Source of the DNA: Streptomyces sp. DH41
GTDB lineage: Bacteria > Actinomycetota > Actinomycetes > Streptomycetales > Streptomycetaceae
Length of the DNA stretch: 64,000 nucleotides
Direction of reading: 5' to 3'
Assembly: GCF_029813785.1 (NCBI RefSeq)
Contig: NZ_JARVKY010000006.1
Location: forward strand, 1-64,000
The position numbers and the translations under genes were made by a program. The notes beneath the pieces were generated by a model. It was not told where the DNA came from. It worked only from the letters and a program-made list of their open reading frames with translations, and did not search any database. Shown one piece after another: positions 1 to 8,449 of this stretch (position 1 is the stretch's first letter; the number at the start of each line of letters is the position of its first letter).

Positions 1-300
1 GCGGGTGCCCCATCGCTGCGCGATGGGCAAGCGAACACCCGCGCTGCGCGCGGGTGTTGCGCTCCCGCTCCGCGTGAGCGCTGGCGGGACGCTGCGCGTC
101 CCGCTCACCAACCCGGCTGCGCCGGGTTGGTGACGCCCCGTCCGCTGCGCTCCCGGGGCTGGGTGGCTTCCGTTGCGCTCCAGCCACCTAGTGGCGCTAC
201 GCGCCACAAAGGCCGGGCCCGCTGCGCGCGGGCCGGCCAACGGGCCTGCGGCCCGTGCGTCTACGGGGTTCGGGCTCGTGTGATCCGGGACGGGCTGTCA
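1..300. repeat. Streptomyces-type telomere (palindrome array at the replicon end)
   Basis: A dense series of perfect or near-perfect palindromes starts at base 9. Stems lie at about 9-15/21-27, 34-43/49-58, 59-82, 84-103 and 107-117/123-133, mostly with CTGCG-type loops. More short GC palindromes continue to about 270. Order, loop sequence and spacing match what I know of the classic Streptomyces linear chromosome/plasmid telomere, where folded 3' overhangs are patched by terminal protein. The tap-tpg genes at 57-60 kb in the same window agree. This makes the left edge a true or nearly true physical end. I see no coding region here. Confidence 0.93.
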
Positions 301-371
301 GCAGACCACCTGCTCCGCCCCGTGGCGGGCACCATCGGGCCCGGCTGACCCGCGGGAAGGGTGACGGGACC

Positions 372-669
372 TCAGGCGTAAGCGTGACCGCGGGTACTCG
401 GCAGCTTGTGCGGGGCAGCGTGGTGCACGGGCCGGCCTGTCGCGGGAACGGCGAGGCGCCGCAGGGCAAGGGTCGCGGTGACGAGCAGTACGGTGAAGAC
501 AGCCAGGAGGAGGACAGACACCCACATTTGGCAGCTCCCCGGGGGCCTGCCAGCCGGTCCAGGCCGCGGACCCTGCCCACAAGAGGATGGCCGCAGCGTA
601 GAAGGAGCGGATACGGCGCAGTTGCCGCACGGCCCGCAGGAACTGGATACGTCCGGTCCTCGGTGCCAT
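372..669 (-). pseudogene. small two-segment membrane protein split by a one-base frameshift
   Basis: From the ATG ending at 669 a basic N-terminus (RTGRIQFLRAVRQLRRIRSF) leads into a hydrophobic segment (YAAAILLWAGSAAWTGW). The frame then runs off into junk. In the next frame an ATG at 527 opens a 51-residue sequence, MWVSVLLLAVFTVLLV, followed by a basic tail and a TGA at 372. Dropping one base from the CCCCCGGGG run near 535-543 joins the two into one protein of about 98 residues with two membrane segments. It could be a real pseudogene, a sequencing indel, or two overlapping small genes. The function is not recognised. Confidence 0.6.
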
Positions 670-1238
670 GCGGCACCGTGTACCCCGATGAGCGATGCTC
701 ATCGGGGTCGGGCGAGATCCTTTGAGGGTGCTCTGTCGAGGGGGCCCGCGATGCTGCATCTCGATGTGATGCAGCATGTAGCATTGGCGGATAGTGGGGA
801 CACCCGGTAGCAGGGTTGGAGACTTCACGGCAAAGGACGAGATGCTGCTGGCCACGTTCACCCGCGGAAGGACTCGCCCTGCACACGCACATCGACCCCG
901 ACGGCACACCGAAACCGGCGATCCTCGCCGCGCTGGACGACCGACTCGGCCGCGTCTTCACTGGACCTTGCCGACACGCCCAGCTCGGTCAGAGATCCGC
1001 AAGACGGCACCCCGGGACACAGGGCCAGCAGGCCCAGCGCTGCTCAGAGCCGGGGACCAGAAACAGGCACTGAAAACGCATGCCGCGTAAGCACTGCTAA
1101 CAAAAGTGAGGGCTGGAGACCTGGTCAGCGGTCGGTGTCATGCACGAGGCCGCCGGGGCAGCGGGACGCGGTCAACCCCGTAATCGCACGCGGCAAACCC
1201 GGCGACGTCGACGATCGCCCCCGGGATACTGGTCGCCC
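670..1238. other. intergenic subtelomeric stretch with two palindromes
   Basis: There is no convincing complete gene. An 11-bp inverted repeat at 683-693/697-707 (CCCCGATGAGC, 3-base loop) lies just upstream of the small membrane gene. A 9-bp one at 751-759/769-777 (ATGCTGCAT) follows, so one or both may be operators. At about 870-960 one plus-strand frame reads like a protein scrap (HTHIDPDGTPKPAILAALDD) without a proper start or stop. I take this as decayed coding DNA of unknown origin. Confidence 0.45.
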
Positions 1239-1985
1239 ATGGATGAGGTCGAAGTCGTCGTCGCCCATTCCGAGCGCGCCACTCTGCGCGTCGGCGACGT
1301 GTTCCTGAAGGTGGACACCGATCAGGCGCGCCTCGACATCGAGGTCGAAGCGATGTCCCTGGCACCGGTCCCGACCCCGGAGGTCCTGTGGCACAAGCCA
1401 CCCGTGCTCGCGACCGCCGCACTCCCGGGGACGACGCTTGGGCGCCTCGGCGGGCAGGCAACCGGATCGCCGGCAGCGTGGGCCGCGGCGGGCGCCGCCA
1501 TCCGGAAGCTGCACGACGCGCCGCTGCCGTCCTGGGCGGGCCGGGCCGGCCGGAGCACCGACGCGCTGGCGGCGGAACTCGACGACGAGTGCGAGTCGCT
1601 CGTGACGAACGGCGTCCTGCCCGCGGACCTGGTCACCCGCAACCGCCAGGTCGCCGAGGCCGCGCTGCGGCCGTGGACTCCCGCGTTCACGCACGGCGAC
1701 CTGCAGATCGCGCACGTTTTCGTCGACGGCGACGAGGTCACCGGCATCATCGACTGGTCCGAGGCGGGACAGGGTGATGCCCTGTACGACCTCGCCACCT
1801 TCACACTCGGACACGAGGAACACCTCCACGACGTCATCGCCGGCTACGGCACCGACATCGACCTCGACGTGCTCCACGCGTGGTCGTCGTTGCGAAGCCT
1901 GCTGGCAGTCCGCTCGCTGATCGAGCACGGCTTCGATCCGTTCGCCCCGGGCTGTGAGGTCGACGTACTGAGATCCCGGATGTGA
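1239..1985 (+). CDS. aminoglycoside-phosphotransferase-family kinase
   Basis: This APH/choline-kinase fold protein has 248 residues from the ATG at 1239. The frame is open back to 1140, but that extension is low-complexity and Arg-rich. The C-terminal half carries the catalytic loop FTHGDLQIAHVFVDGDEV and the metal-binding segment GIIDWSEAGQGDALYDLA, as in small-molecule kinases that phosphorylate a hydroxyl of an antibiotic or metabolite with ATP. In most relatives the loop is HGDxxxxN. Here the Asn position is His, which is unusual. No clear Shine-Dalgarno is visible. The gene stands alone between telomeric DNA and IS remains. Its substrate cannot be read; antibiotic resistance is possible but unproven. 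Confidence 0.8.
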   Translation: MDEVEVVVAHSERATLRVGDVFLKVDTDQARLDIEVEAMSLAPVPTPEVLWHKPPVLATAALPGTTLGRLGGQATGSPAAWAAAGAAIRKLHDAPLPSWAGRAGRSTDALAAELDDECESLVTNGVLPADLVTRNRQVAEAALRPWTPAFTHGDLQIAHVFVDGDEVTGIIDWSEAGQGDALYDLATFTLGHEEHLHDVIAGYGTDIDLDVLHAWSSLRSLLAVRSLIEHGFDPFAPGCEVDVLRSRM

Positions 1986-2084
1986 GACCGCGCGAGCCCG
2001 GTACTGCTGCGAATGCGTTCACACGCACCGAGCAGACCATCCCCTGGACGATCGCCTGCTCATCCACTCAACACAGTGAGATGC

Positions 2085-2710
2085 ACAGTCATTGCCAGCG
2101 GACGACAGCCCAGCAAGGAAGACGACCGCGTGAGAGATGTCGTCGCGGATCTCCCAACAGATATGCAGACGGCGGAACCGGTACAGCAACGCGTTCACTC
2201 CATCCACGACCCAGCGGTACACCCCCAGACCGAAGCCGTGCCCGCTGCCGCACCGGACGATGTGCGACCTGATCTGGAACCGGCGGACCTTGTCCTGGTA
2301 AGCCTCGTGGTCATAGCCGCCGTCGGCGTACACGAGCTCGGACCGGCGGCCGGTCCGCCCCTCATCGCACGGACGTGGCTGGAGTCGACTGCGCGGGAGA
2401 GGTCCAACAGGACCGCGGCCCGCAGCACGGAGAACAGCAACTCGTGCAGACGCTGCCAGACCCCGGCCTCGTTCCAGTCCCGCAGCCGTCGCCAGCCAGT
2501 CATCCTCGAGCCGAAGCACAGCTCCTGGGGCAGAAACTCCCAGCGGACCCCGGTGCAGAAAACGAACAGGAGCCCGCACAGCACCCTGCGACCATCCAGA
2601 CGCTTACGACCAGAACGCCGCAGCTCAGCGAGACAACCGGTATCAGCCGGTCAACGCACGCCCAACTCGTCGTCGATCTCCCACGGCCTGGCACTGGACT
2701 CCCTCACCTC
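2085..2710 (-). pseudogene. degenerate IS5-family transposase
   Basis: Pieces of an IS5-family (DDE) transposase appear on the minus strand in shifting frames. In order they are RRVLCGLLFVFCTGVRWEFL, MTGWRRLRDWNEAGVWQRLH, DLSRAVDSSHVRA, then in another frame ELVYADGGYDHEAYQDKVR and GLGVYRWVVDGVNALLYRFR, ending in LHICWEIRDDISHAVVFLAG. The order matches the family, but a frameshift, altered catalytic surroundings and lost central sequence make it inactive. I could not define terminal inverted repeats. It belongs to a belt of transposon debris next to the telomere. Confidence 0.8.
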
Positions 2711-2768
2711 CGCCGGCATCGCCGCAGCCCTCATCAGCTACCGCCGGCTCACCACCTGACTCAGGCTG

Positions 2769-2990
2769 TCAGGCGCCCGAGCCGGCGCGCGCGAAGAGGC
2801 AGAACGGGTGGCCCGCCGGGTCGCACAGGACGCGTACATCATCCTGAGGCTGGGAGTCCGTCATCGCCGCCCCCAGGGCAAGAGCACGCTCGACGGCTGA
2901 TGGCAGATCGCTCACCTCGATGTCCAGATGCATCTGGATCTGCTGCTCGGACCATGCGGAAGGCCACTGCGGGCGAGTGAAGAGCGGCTC
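2769..2990 (-). pseudogene. C-terminal fragment of a glyoxalase/VOC-fold protein
   Basis: The last 70 or so residues of a vicinal-oxygen-chelate family protein are readable: MHLDIEVSDLPSAVERALAL, then GAAMTDSQPQDDVRVLCDPA, then GHPFCLFA and a stop. The family's N-terminal half is missing. Upstream of about 2990 the frame turns into unrelated Arg-rich sequence abutting the IS3 remnant, so the gene was probably cut by transposon activity. No function is expected. Confidence 0.65.
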
Positions 2991-3117
2991 CGTAACGCGG
3001 TTGGGTCTGCATACAGTGCTGTTGCCCTGTGTAGCTGTTGCAAGGCCAGCCCCCGCTCTCTCGGCCGTTGCCGATACCTTGCGTGCCCGGACTACGACAC
3101 CTCGTTCCGCCACACAT

Positions 3118-3725
3118 CACCAAAGGAAACGACACACCCCAACGAACCCCGCAAGCACGCGGGTCGTGAGGTACGCGCCGCCGGTCGGCCGATCGCCCAC
3201 GTCGCGAAAGACCTGGGCATCCACAAGGAGGCCGTGCGCGGCCGGGTCCGTGTTTTTTGCCCAGGAGATCGACCGTCCCCGGTCGAGGACGAAAAGGTGA
3301 TCGACAACCTGCGTGACAGAGGTCGGGGTCGATCCCGTCTGCCGGGTTCTCAAGCTGTCGCCGTCGACGTACTTCGCCCGCAAGAATCGGCCCGAGCCCG
3401 TCCGCCGGATCACCCGCGCACTCCGTCGCGAAGGCCACGAGGTGGCCCGCTGCACCGTCGAGCGGCTGATGGCCGAGTGGGCCTCGAGGGCGTCATCCGC
3501 AGCCGGCGCCGCCGCACTACGGTCCCGGAGCCGTCGGCGCCGAGGCCGCCGGACCTGGTCGACCGCGACTTCGCTGCCTCCCGGCCCGACCAGCTGTGGG
3601 TGGCGGATACGGCGTACGTCCGCACCTGATCGGGCTGGGCATACGGGTGCTCCCGGTCACCTGGTACAACGAAGAACGCCTCCGCTCCGTACGTCCACCG
3701 AGTACGAGGGGCCTTCTGGCGGAAT
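3118..3725 (+). pseudogene. degenerate IS3-family element (orfA and orfB remnants)
   Basis: A short orfA piece (GRPIAHVAKDLGIHKEAVRG) is followed by orfB: GVDPVCRVLKLSPSTYFARK, RRITRALRREGHEVARCTVE, RLMAE. After a frameshift near 3480 it continues as GLEGVIRSRRRRTTVPEPSA and DLVDRDFAASRPDQLWVADT. The rve catalytic core after that point is almost all deleted. Only a tail resembling TWYNEERLRS remains near 3660. It is an inactive IS3-type insertion whose right edge touches the 3' end of the TetR gene. Confidence 0.82.
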
Positions 3726-3734
3726 CGCAGCGAC

Positions 3735-4334
3735 TCAGCGACCATGTACGGCGTCGAGTGCTTCGGTGAAGTAGACGGCGAGCGGCCGGTCGGCGCCGGC
3801 TCGGGTCCAGGCCTCTCCGGCGACGTCGAGACACGTGATCGCACTCGCCACGACGGCCGCGGCACGCAGGTCGGCCGTTTCCTCGGGCGGACCAAGACGT
3901 CGGCGCACCTCGGGGACGAGGTCGGACTGCCAGCGCAGGTGCTTCTCGATGCTGCGGGCTCGCAGGGACGGGCTGCCGTACATCATCCGTGCGACCGCGA
4001 GCGTGCGCTCCTCGTCCGCCTCCGCGTCTCCGACGGCCAGGATCGCGGAGCGCAGCGCTGTCCAGAGATCCTCGTCATCGGGATGCTTCGCGAGTTCGGC
4101 ACTCACCCGCGTGCCTTCATCGGCGAGGCCGCCGAGGACGATGTCCTCCTTCGTTCCGAAGTAGCGGAAGAACGAGCGCCGGGACACGCCCGCCACCGCG
4201 ACGATCTCGTCAATCGTGGTCTGCTCGAACCCCTTCCGGAGGAACAGGTCCATGGCGACCCGGATGATCTCCGCCTGGACGGAACGACGGGTCCGGTCCC
4301 ACAGCCGCTCCACCGAACCCGCGCTCTCCGTCAT
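3735..4334 (-). CDS. TetR-family transcriptional regulator
   Basis: The protein has 199 residues starting at MTESAGSVERLW; a longer start at 4361 is less likely. The N-terminal helix-turn-helix is typical: AEIIRVAMDLFLRKGFEQTT, IDEIVAVAGVSRRSFFRYFG, TKEDIV. The C-terminal ligand and dimerisation part is variable, as usual. The gene lies 40 bp downstream of the SDR gene on the same strand, so the two probably form one transcript. The obvious operator candidate is the 43-bp palindrome at 5268-5310 between this operon and the divergent esterase. The inducer is unknown. Confidence 0.9.
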   Translation of the reverse strand: MTESAGSVERLWDRTRRSVQAEIIRVAMDLFLRKGFEQTTIDEIVAVAGVSRRSFFRYFGTKEDIVLGGLADEGTRVSAELAKHPDDEDLWTALRSAILAVGDAEADEERTLAVARMMYGSPSLRARSIEKHLRWQSDLVPEVRRRLGPPEETADLRAAAVVASAITCLDVAGEAWTRAGADRPLAVYFTEALDAVHGR

Positions 4335-4374
4335 GCGACCAGCATAACCACGCGTCACCACGGCCTTTCGGTGG

Positions 4375-5169
4375 TCATCGGCGCTGCGCCATGGCGCGGG
4401 TCATCATCCGCCCGATGGTTCGTGTCATCCGATGGCGGCCGAGCAGACGCGAGACACCAGCGGCGGCCCGGTTCCCGCCACCGACGATGACGCTCGGCTT
4501 CGGATCGCGGCGGTCGAGTGCGCCCAGCGCGGTCCGGACGACCGCCGACGCCGTCATCCGCCGGGTGTTGCCGCTCGCGCTCTCCCCGGCAACGTCGAAG
4601 AACTCCGTCTGCGTCGCCCCTGGCGAGACGGCGAAGACCTTCACCCCCGAGCCCAGCTCCTCGTACCAGAGCGCCTCGGTGAAGCTGAGCACGAACGCCT
4701 TGGACGCGCCGTAGACGGCCATGGTGGGGCTCGCGTTGTACGCGGCCATGCTCGCGATGTTGATCAGGAAGCCCTCTCCCCGCTCGCGAAGGCGTGGGAG
4801 GAAGGCATGACTGATCTCCACGACCCCGAGGACATCGAGCGCGATCTCGGCCTTGAGCCGATCGAGCTGCTCGCCGCGGAAGAACCCATGGTTGGCGAAA
4901 CCCGCGTTGTTGACCACTCCGGCGACATCGATCCCGAGCCGGTCGGTCTCGGCGCGCAGCGCTTGTCCCGCCCCCGGTTCCGTCAGATCCATCGGCAGGG
5001 CCGTGGCGCGAGCACCGTGGCCGGACAGTTCCGAGGCCAGCGCCTCAAGACGCTCGGCTCGGCGGGCGACGAGCACGGTGTCATGGCCACGCGCCGCGAG
5101 CTGTCGGGCGAACTCCGCACCGATGCCCGCACTCGCCCCGGTCACGACTACCGCTCCAGAGGTGTTCAT
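4375..5169 (-). CDS. short-chain dehydrogenase/reductase (SDR)
   Basis: This classical SDR of 264 residues uses NAD(P)(H) to oxidise or reduce an alcohol/ketone. Visible signatures are the N-terminal cofactor loop VVVTGASAGIGAEFA, NNAGFANHGFF, the strand leading to the catalytic Ser (LINIASMAAYNASP), and the active-site YGASKAF with Tyr and Lys in YxxxK spacing. The C-terminal part (SVIVGGGNRAAAGVSRLLGR) resembles the DltE/short-chain acyl-reductase branch. ATG at 5169 has a GA-rich ribosome site upstream. It is first gene of an SDR-tetR operon divergent from a tannase-family esterase, which suggests joint breakdown or detoxification of one compound. Confidence 0.9.
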   Translation of the reverse strand: MNTSGAVVVTGASAGIGAEFARQLAARGHDTVLVARRAERLEALASELSGHGARATALPMDLTEPGAGQALRAETDRLGIDVAGVVNNAGFANHGFFRGEQLDRLKAEIALDVLGVVEISHAFLPRLRERGEGFLINIASMAAYNASPTMAVYGASKAFVLSFTEALWYEELGSGVKVFAVSPGATQTEFFDVAGESASGNTRRMTASAVVRTALGALDRRDPKPSVIVGGGNRAAAGVSRLLGRHRMTRTIGRMMTRAMAQRR

Positions 5170-5267
5170 GGCTTTCCCGCCTTCTTCTGTAAGTGCGTTG
5201 GACCTGGACCGGCCTGAACGCTCCTGTGACTCGCCGAGCGGCCCCGAGGTCCGCGACCTTCACCGAC

Positions 5268-5310
5268 ACCGTATGCCAACCTGGCACCAAGTGCCAGAAT
5301 GGCATACGGT
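5268..5310. promoter_or_regulatory. 43-bp operator-like palindrome between SDR-tetR and esterase
   Basis: The outer arms ACCGTATGCCA (5268-5278) and TGGCATACGGT (5300-5310) are perfect complements. Inner arms TGGCAC (5282-5287) and GTGCCA (5291-5296) are also perfect. The result is a nested, near-symmetrical site of two TGGCA/TGCCA-type half-site pairs. It lies in the divergent promoter region, 98 bp from the SDR start and 50 bp from the esterase start. The natural candidate to bind it is the TetR protein encoded in the operon. Confidence 0.8.
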
Positions 5311-5359
5311 ACACCTCACGGTCGGAGCATCGCTCCGTCGTCCCAAGGAGGAAGCGGCA

Positions 5360-7036
5360 ATGACCGAAGCGACTTACCCGCCCGGGCCCCGGCGGAGAGG
5401 CAGGGGCCGTCAGGCCCGGTTACCGATCACGTCGGTAGTGGTTGCGTGGACCCTGGCGATGTTCACACCCACATTGACGTTCGCCGCACCAGTCGCTGCC
5501 AAGGTGGCTGGCGCTTCGCCGACGGGCGGGACGGCGGTGCGTTCGTGCGAGAGCATGATCGACTTGCGTCTGCCCGGCAGGACGGTCGAGAGCGCCACTT
5601 CGGTCGGTGCCACGGAAGAGCTTCCGGCCTACTGCGACGTTCAGCTCACGGTGACCGACCCCGCGTCGGACGAGTCGTTCCGGGTCGGAGTGTTCCTCCC
5701 CTCCGCGACATGGAACGGCCGGTTCGTCGGTACCGGCGGCGGCGGCTTCGTGGGCGGGGGGCCGGACGAGCCGTGCGGCCGGTACGACCCGTGCTCCCTG
5801 GCGGACGGCTACGCCACGGCGAACACCGACGCCGGAGTACCGACGACGAACAACCAGGGGGAGTTCGCACTCAACCCCGACAACACCCTCAACAAGCCCG
5901 TTGTCGATATCTGGAATCACCTGTCCATCCATCAGACGGCTGTCAGCGCCAAGAAGGTGATCACCGCCTACTACGGCAAGGGCCCCGCCTATTCCTACTT
6001 CTACGGCGGCTCGGCCGGTGGTCGCCAGGCCATGATGGAGGCGCAGCGCTACCCGCACGACTATGACGGTCTCGCCGTGTTCTGGCCGGCACTGAACTTG
6101 TCGCGCTTGCTTCCCGCCTCGCTCTGGCCACAGGTCGTGATGAACGTGGCCGGGCACTTCATCCCGCAATCGACATTCGAGGCGGTGAACGACAGGGCGA
6201 TCGCCCGATGTGACGGACGTGACGGCGTCCACGACCGTATCGTCTCCGACTGGCGCGCCTGCGGCTTTGATGCCCGCACCCTGATCGGCGATGTACTCAC
6301 CGCGCGGGAAGCCGACATCATCGACAAGATATGGAAGGGCCCGCGCGGCACCGACGGCAGGTTCCTCTGGTACGGCCCGCCTCCCGGCACTCCGCTCGGC
6401 CGAATGGCGGGCACCGTGACCGACGAGGACGGGACCACCTCTCCGCAGCCGCGAACAGACGCCCTGACATGGGTCACGCACTGGGTTCTCCAGGACCCGG
6501 ACTTCGACTGGCGCACCCTCACCTACGAGAAGTTCGCCGACGTCTTCGAGAGGTCGGTCGCGAAATGGGAGCGGACGGTCGACGCGGCGGACCCCGACCT
6601 TTCCGCCTTCCGCGCAGCCGGGGGCAGAATGGTCATCACGCACGGCACCTTCGACGGCTCCATCCCCGTGCAGGGGACCGTCGATTACTACAACAGGGTC
6701 GCGGACAGGATGGGCGGCATCCGTGAGGTCCAGGACTTCGCGCGGCTCTTCCTGGCTCCTGGCGGCGGACACGAGACTCTCATCAGGTCGCACCCTCACC
6801 CCGGTTTGATGCCCGCCGGGTACTACGGCGGACTTCCGAGCCCCGGCAGTGCGCTGGAGGCGGTCGTGAACTGGGTCGAGAAGAAGAGGAAGCCCATGAC
6901 ACTGCTCGGCGTCGGCGAGGGATCGACCGGAGAGACCGGCATGAAAAGGCCGCTGTGCGTGTACCCCCTTGCCGCACGCTACAAGGGCCATGGCAACACG
7001 AACGACGCGGACAACTTCCGCTGCGCCGCGAGGTGA
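5360..7036 (+). CDS. secreted tannase/feruloyl-esterase-family hydrolase
   Basis: The protein has 558 residues. ATG at 5360 follows an AAGGAGGA ribosome site. A long basic stretch (RRRGRGRQAR) precedes a hydrophobic segment (SVVVAWTLAMFTPTLTFAA), consistent with a Sec or Tat signal peptide. The mature part belongs to the tannase/feruloyl esterase alpha/beta-hydrolase family, which cleaves ester bonds of phenolic acids. The nucleophile motif is YFYGGSAGGRQAMMEAQRYP, and the C-terminal FLAPGGGHETL supplies the likely catalytic His. Paired Cys in PDEPCGRYDPCSL and elsewhere fit a secreted protein. It is probably repressed through the adjacent palindrome. The substrate is unknown. Confidence 0.88.
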   Translation: MTEATYPPGPRRRGRGRQARLPITSVVVAWTLAMFTPTLTFAAPVAAKVAGASPTGGTAVRSCESMIDLRLPGRTVESATSVGATEELPAYCDVQLTVTDPASDESFRVGVFLPSATWNGRFVGTGGGGFVGGGPDEPCGRYDPCSLADGYATANTDAGVPTTNNQGEFALNPDNTLNKPVVDIWNHLSIHQTAVSAKKVITAYYGKGPAYSYFYGGSAGGRQAMMEAQRYPHDYDGLAVFWPALNLSRLLPASLWPQVVMNVAGHFIPQSTFEAVNDRAIARCDGRDGVHDRIVSDWRACGFDARTLIGDVLTAREADIIDKIWKGPRGTDGRFLWYGPPPGTPLGRMAGTVTDEDGTTSPQPRTDALTWVTHWVLQDPDFDWRTLTYEKFADVFERSVAKWERTVDAADPDLSAFRAAGGRMVITHGTFDGSIPVQGTVDYYNRVADRMGGIREVQDFARLFLAPGGGHETLIRSHPHPGLMPAGYYGGLPSPGSALEAVVNWVEKKRKPMTLLGVGEGSTGETGMKRPLCVYPLAARYKGHGNTNDADNFRCAAR

Positions 7037-7106
7037 GACCCCACTCAGGCAGAACTCGTTGAGCCCGGCCGGTGACGTTTCCTGACCCTGCGGGAAAGGG
7101 CCAAGG

Positions 7107-7134
7107 GGGGTCGGCCTCCTCGGAGGCCGACCCC
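7107..7134. terminator. rho-independent-type hairpin between esterase and AKR genes
   Basis: A perfect 13-bp stem (GGGGTCGGCCTCC) with a 2-base loop sits 70 bp after the esterase stop and 155 bp before the stop of the convergent AKR gene. There is no strong T-run, as is common in Streptomyces. It probably ends transcription from both sides. The rest of 7037-7288 shows no gene. Confidence 0.75.
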
Positions 7135-7288
7135 TCGGACGTGCACGCCTGCTCGCGAATTCCCGCTCCCCACCTGCCGTTCGCCGCTCGCCGCGGCCAG
7201 GTGGGCGGCACATCACCGGGGCCGTAGGAGGGGTCGAGCTCCGGGCAGTCGACTCCGCTGCGCGAGACCCTGGACCGCAGAGCCGGCC

Positions 7289-8338
7289 TCAGCCTGCCGC
7301 ACGTTCGGCGAGCGGGCGGCGCCGCAGCGCGGTCTCGGTCAGCGAGCGCGGTGGGAACGAGGCGGCGGGGTTGTAGAGATTCGTCCCGGGCGGCACGATC
7401 GCGTCGATCCGGTCGAGGGTCGCGTCGTCCAGGGTGAGTGCGGCGCCCTTGAGCAGGTCTTCCAGCTGCTGCACGGTGCGCGGTCCGATGATGGCCGAGG
7501 TGACGGCAGGGTGGGCCACGGTGAAGGCCACAGCGAGCTGGGGCAGGGTGCAGCCGATGCTTTCCGCGAGCGCGACGAGCTGTTCCACGGCGTCGAACTT
7601 GGCCGCGTTCGCGGCAAGCGCGGGGTCGAAGTTCGCCGGCCGGAACGCGGCGCGGCCGGTCGCCAGGTCCGCGGGCTTGTCCTTGCGGTGCTTGCCGGTG
7701 AGGAACCCGAAGGCCAGGGGGCTCCAGACCAGTACACCCATGCCGTAACGCTCGCAGACCGGCAGGAGCGAGGACTCGATGCAGCGGGCCAGGATCGAGT
7801 AGGGCGGCTGGTCGGTGCGGAACCGTCCCAGGCCGCGGCGCTCGGAGACGTGGTGGGCCTCGACGATCTCCTCGGCCTGGTAGTTCGAGCAGCCGAACGA
7901 GCGGACCTTCCCCTGGCGCACGAGGTCGTCGAGGACGGAGAGGGTCTCCTCGATGTCGGTGGTGTGGTCGGGGAAATGGATCTGGTAGAGGTCGATCCAG
8001 TCGGTGTTCAGGCGCCGGAGGCTGTCCTCGACCGCCTTGAGTATCCAACGCCGGGAGTTGCCACCACGGTTGGGGCCCTCGCCCATCGGGAAGTGAACCT
8101 TGGTGGCGAGTACGACATCGTCACGGCGCCCTCGCAGCGCCTTGCCCACGATCTCCTCGGACTCACCCCGGCCGTACATGTCGGCGGTGTCGACGAAGTT
8201 GATGCCCTGGTCGAGGGCGGTGTGGATGATACGGACGCAGTCGTCGTGGTCGGAGTTGAACCCGTCCTGGAACATCATGGTGCCGAGGCAGTGGACACTG
8301 ACCTCGATGCCGGTCCTGCCGAGGGTGCGATAGCGCAT
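7289..8338 (-). CDS. aldo/keto reductase
   Basis: This NADPH-dependent aldo/keto reductase of the YajO/voltage-gated-K-channel-beta-like class has 349 residues and a TIM-barrel fold. It begins MRYRTLGRTGIEVSVHCLGT. The catalytic Asp-Tyr region is FVDTADMYGRGESEEIVGKA, the Lys is in VVLATKVHFPMG, and the cofactor-binding end is AVTSAIIGPRTVQQLEDLLK. A GGGAGAG ribosome site supports the ATG at 8338; an upstream open frame to 8989 is not coding. It is divergent from a MerR regulator, the classic arrangement for MerR-AKR pairs responding to electrophiles or other small molecules. The substrate is not predictable. Confidence 0.92.
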   Translation of the reverse strand: MRYRTLGRTGIEVSVHCLGTMMFQDGFNSDHDDCVRIIHTALDQGINFVDTADMYGRGESEEIVGKALRGRRDDVVLATKVHFPMGEGPNRGGNSRRWILKAVEDSLRRLNTDWIDLYQIHFPDHTTDIEETLSVLDDLVRQGKVRSFGCSNYQAEEIVEAHHVSERRGLGRFRTDQPPYSILARCIESSLLPVCERYGMGVLVWSPLAFGFLTGKHRKDKPADLATGRAAFRPANFDPALAANAAKFDAVEQLVALAESIGCTLPQLAVAFTVAHPAVTSAIIGPRTVQQLEDLLKGAALTLDDATLDRIDAIVPPGTNLYNPAASFPPRSLTETALRRRPLAERAAG

Positions 8339-8403
8339 GGTGGTGCTCTCCCTTACCCAACGATCACGCGGGGCGACGGAAGCGTCGGCCGCACGCAGCA
8401 CCC

Positions 8404-8440
8404 TAGGAACTAGAGTCCTCTCTAGATCAACCCCGTTACC
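8404..8440. promoter_or_regulatory. MerR-type divergent promoter/operator
   Basis: The short intergenic region between the AKR and merR-like genes contains the palindrome CTAGAG-TCCT-CTCTAG at about 8410-8425, embedded in CCTAGGAACTAGAG. MerR-family activators bind such dyads inside over-long spacer promoters. The position, 24 bp upstream of the regulator start, fits autoregulation and control of the AKR gene. Confidence 0.6.
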
Positions 8441-8449
8441 CTGGGCAGC

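Noticed and set aside
197..961. Long minus-strand and plus-strand open frames across the subtelomeric region
   Set aside because: Composition is Arg/Pro/Ser-rich as expected of non-coding frames in very GC-rich DNA. Only the small frameshifted membrane protein (372-669) has protein-like sequence.
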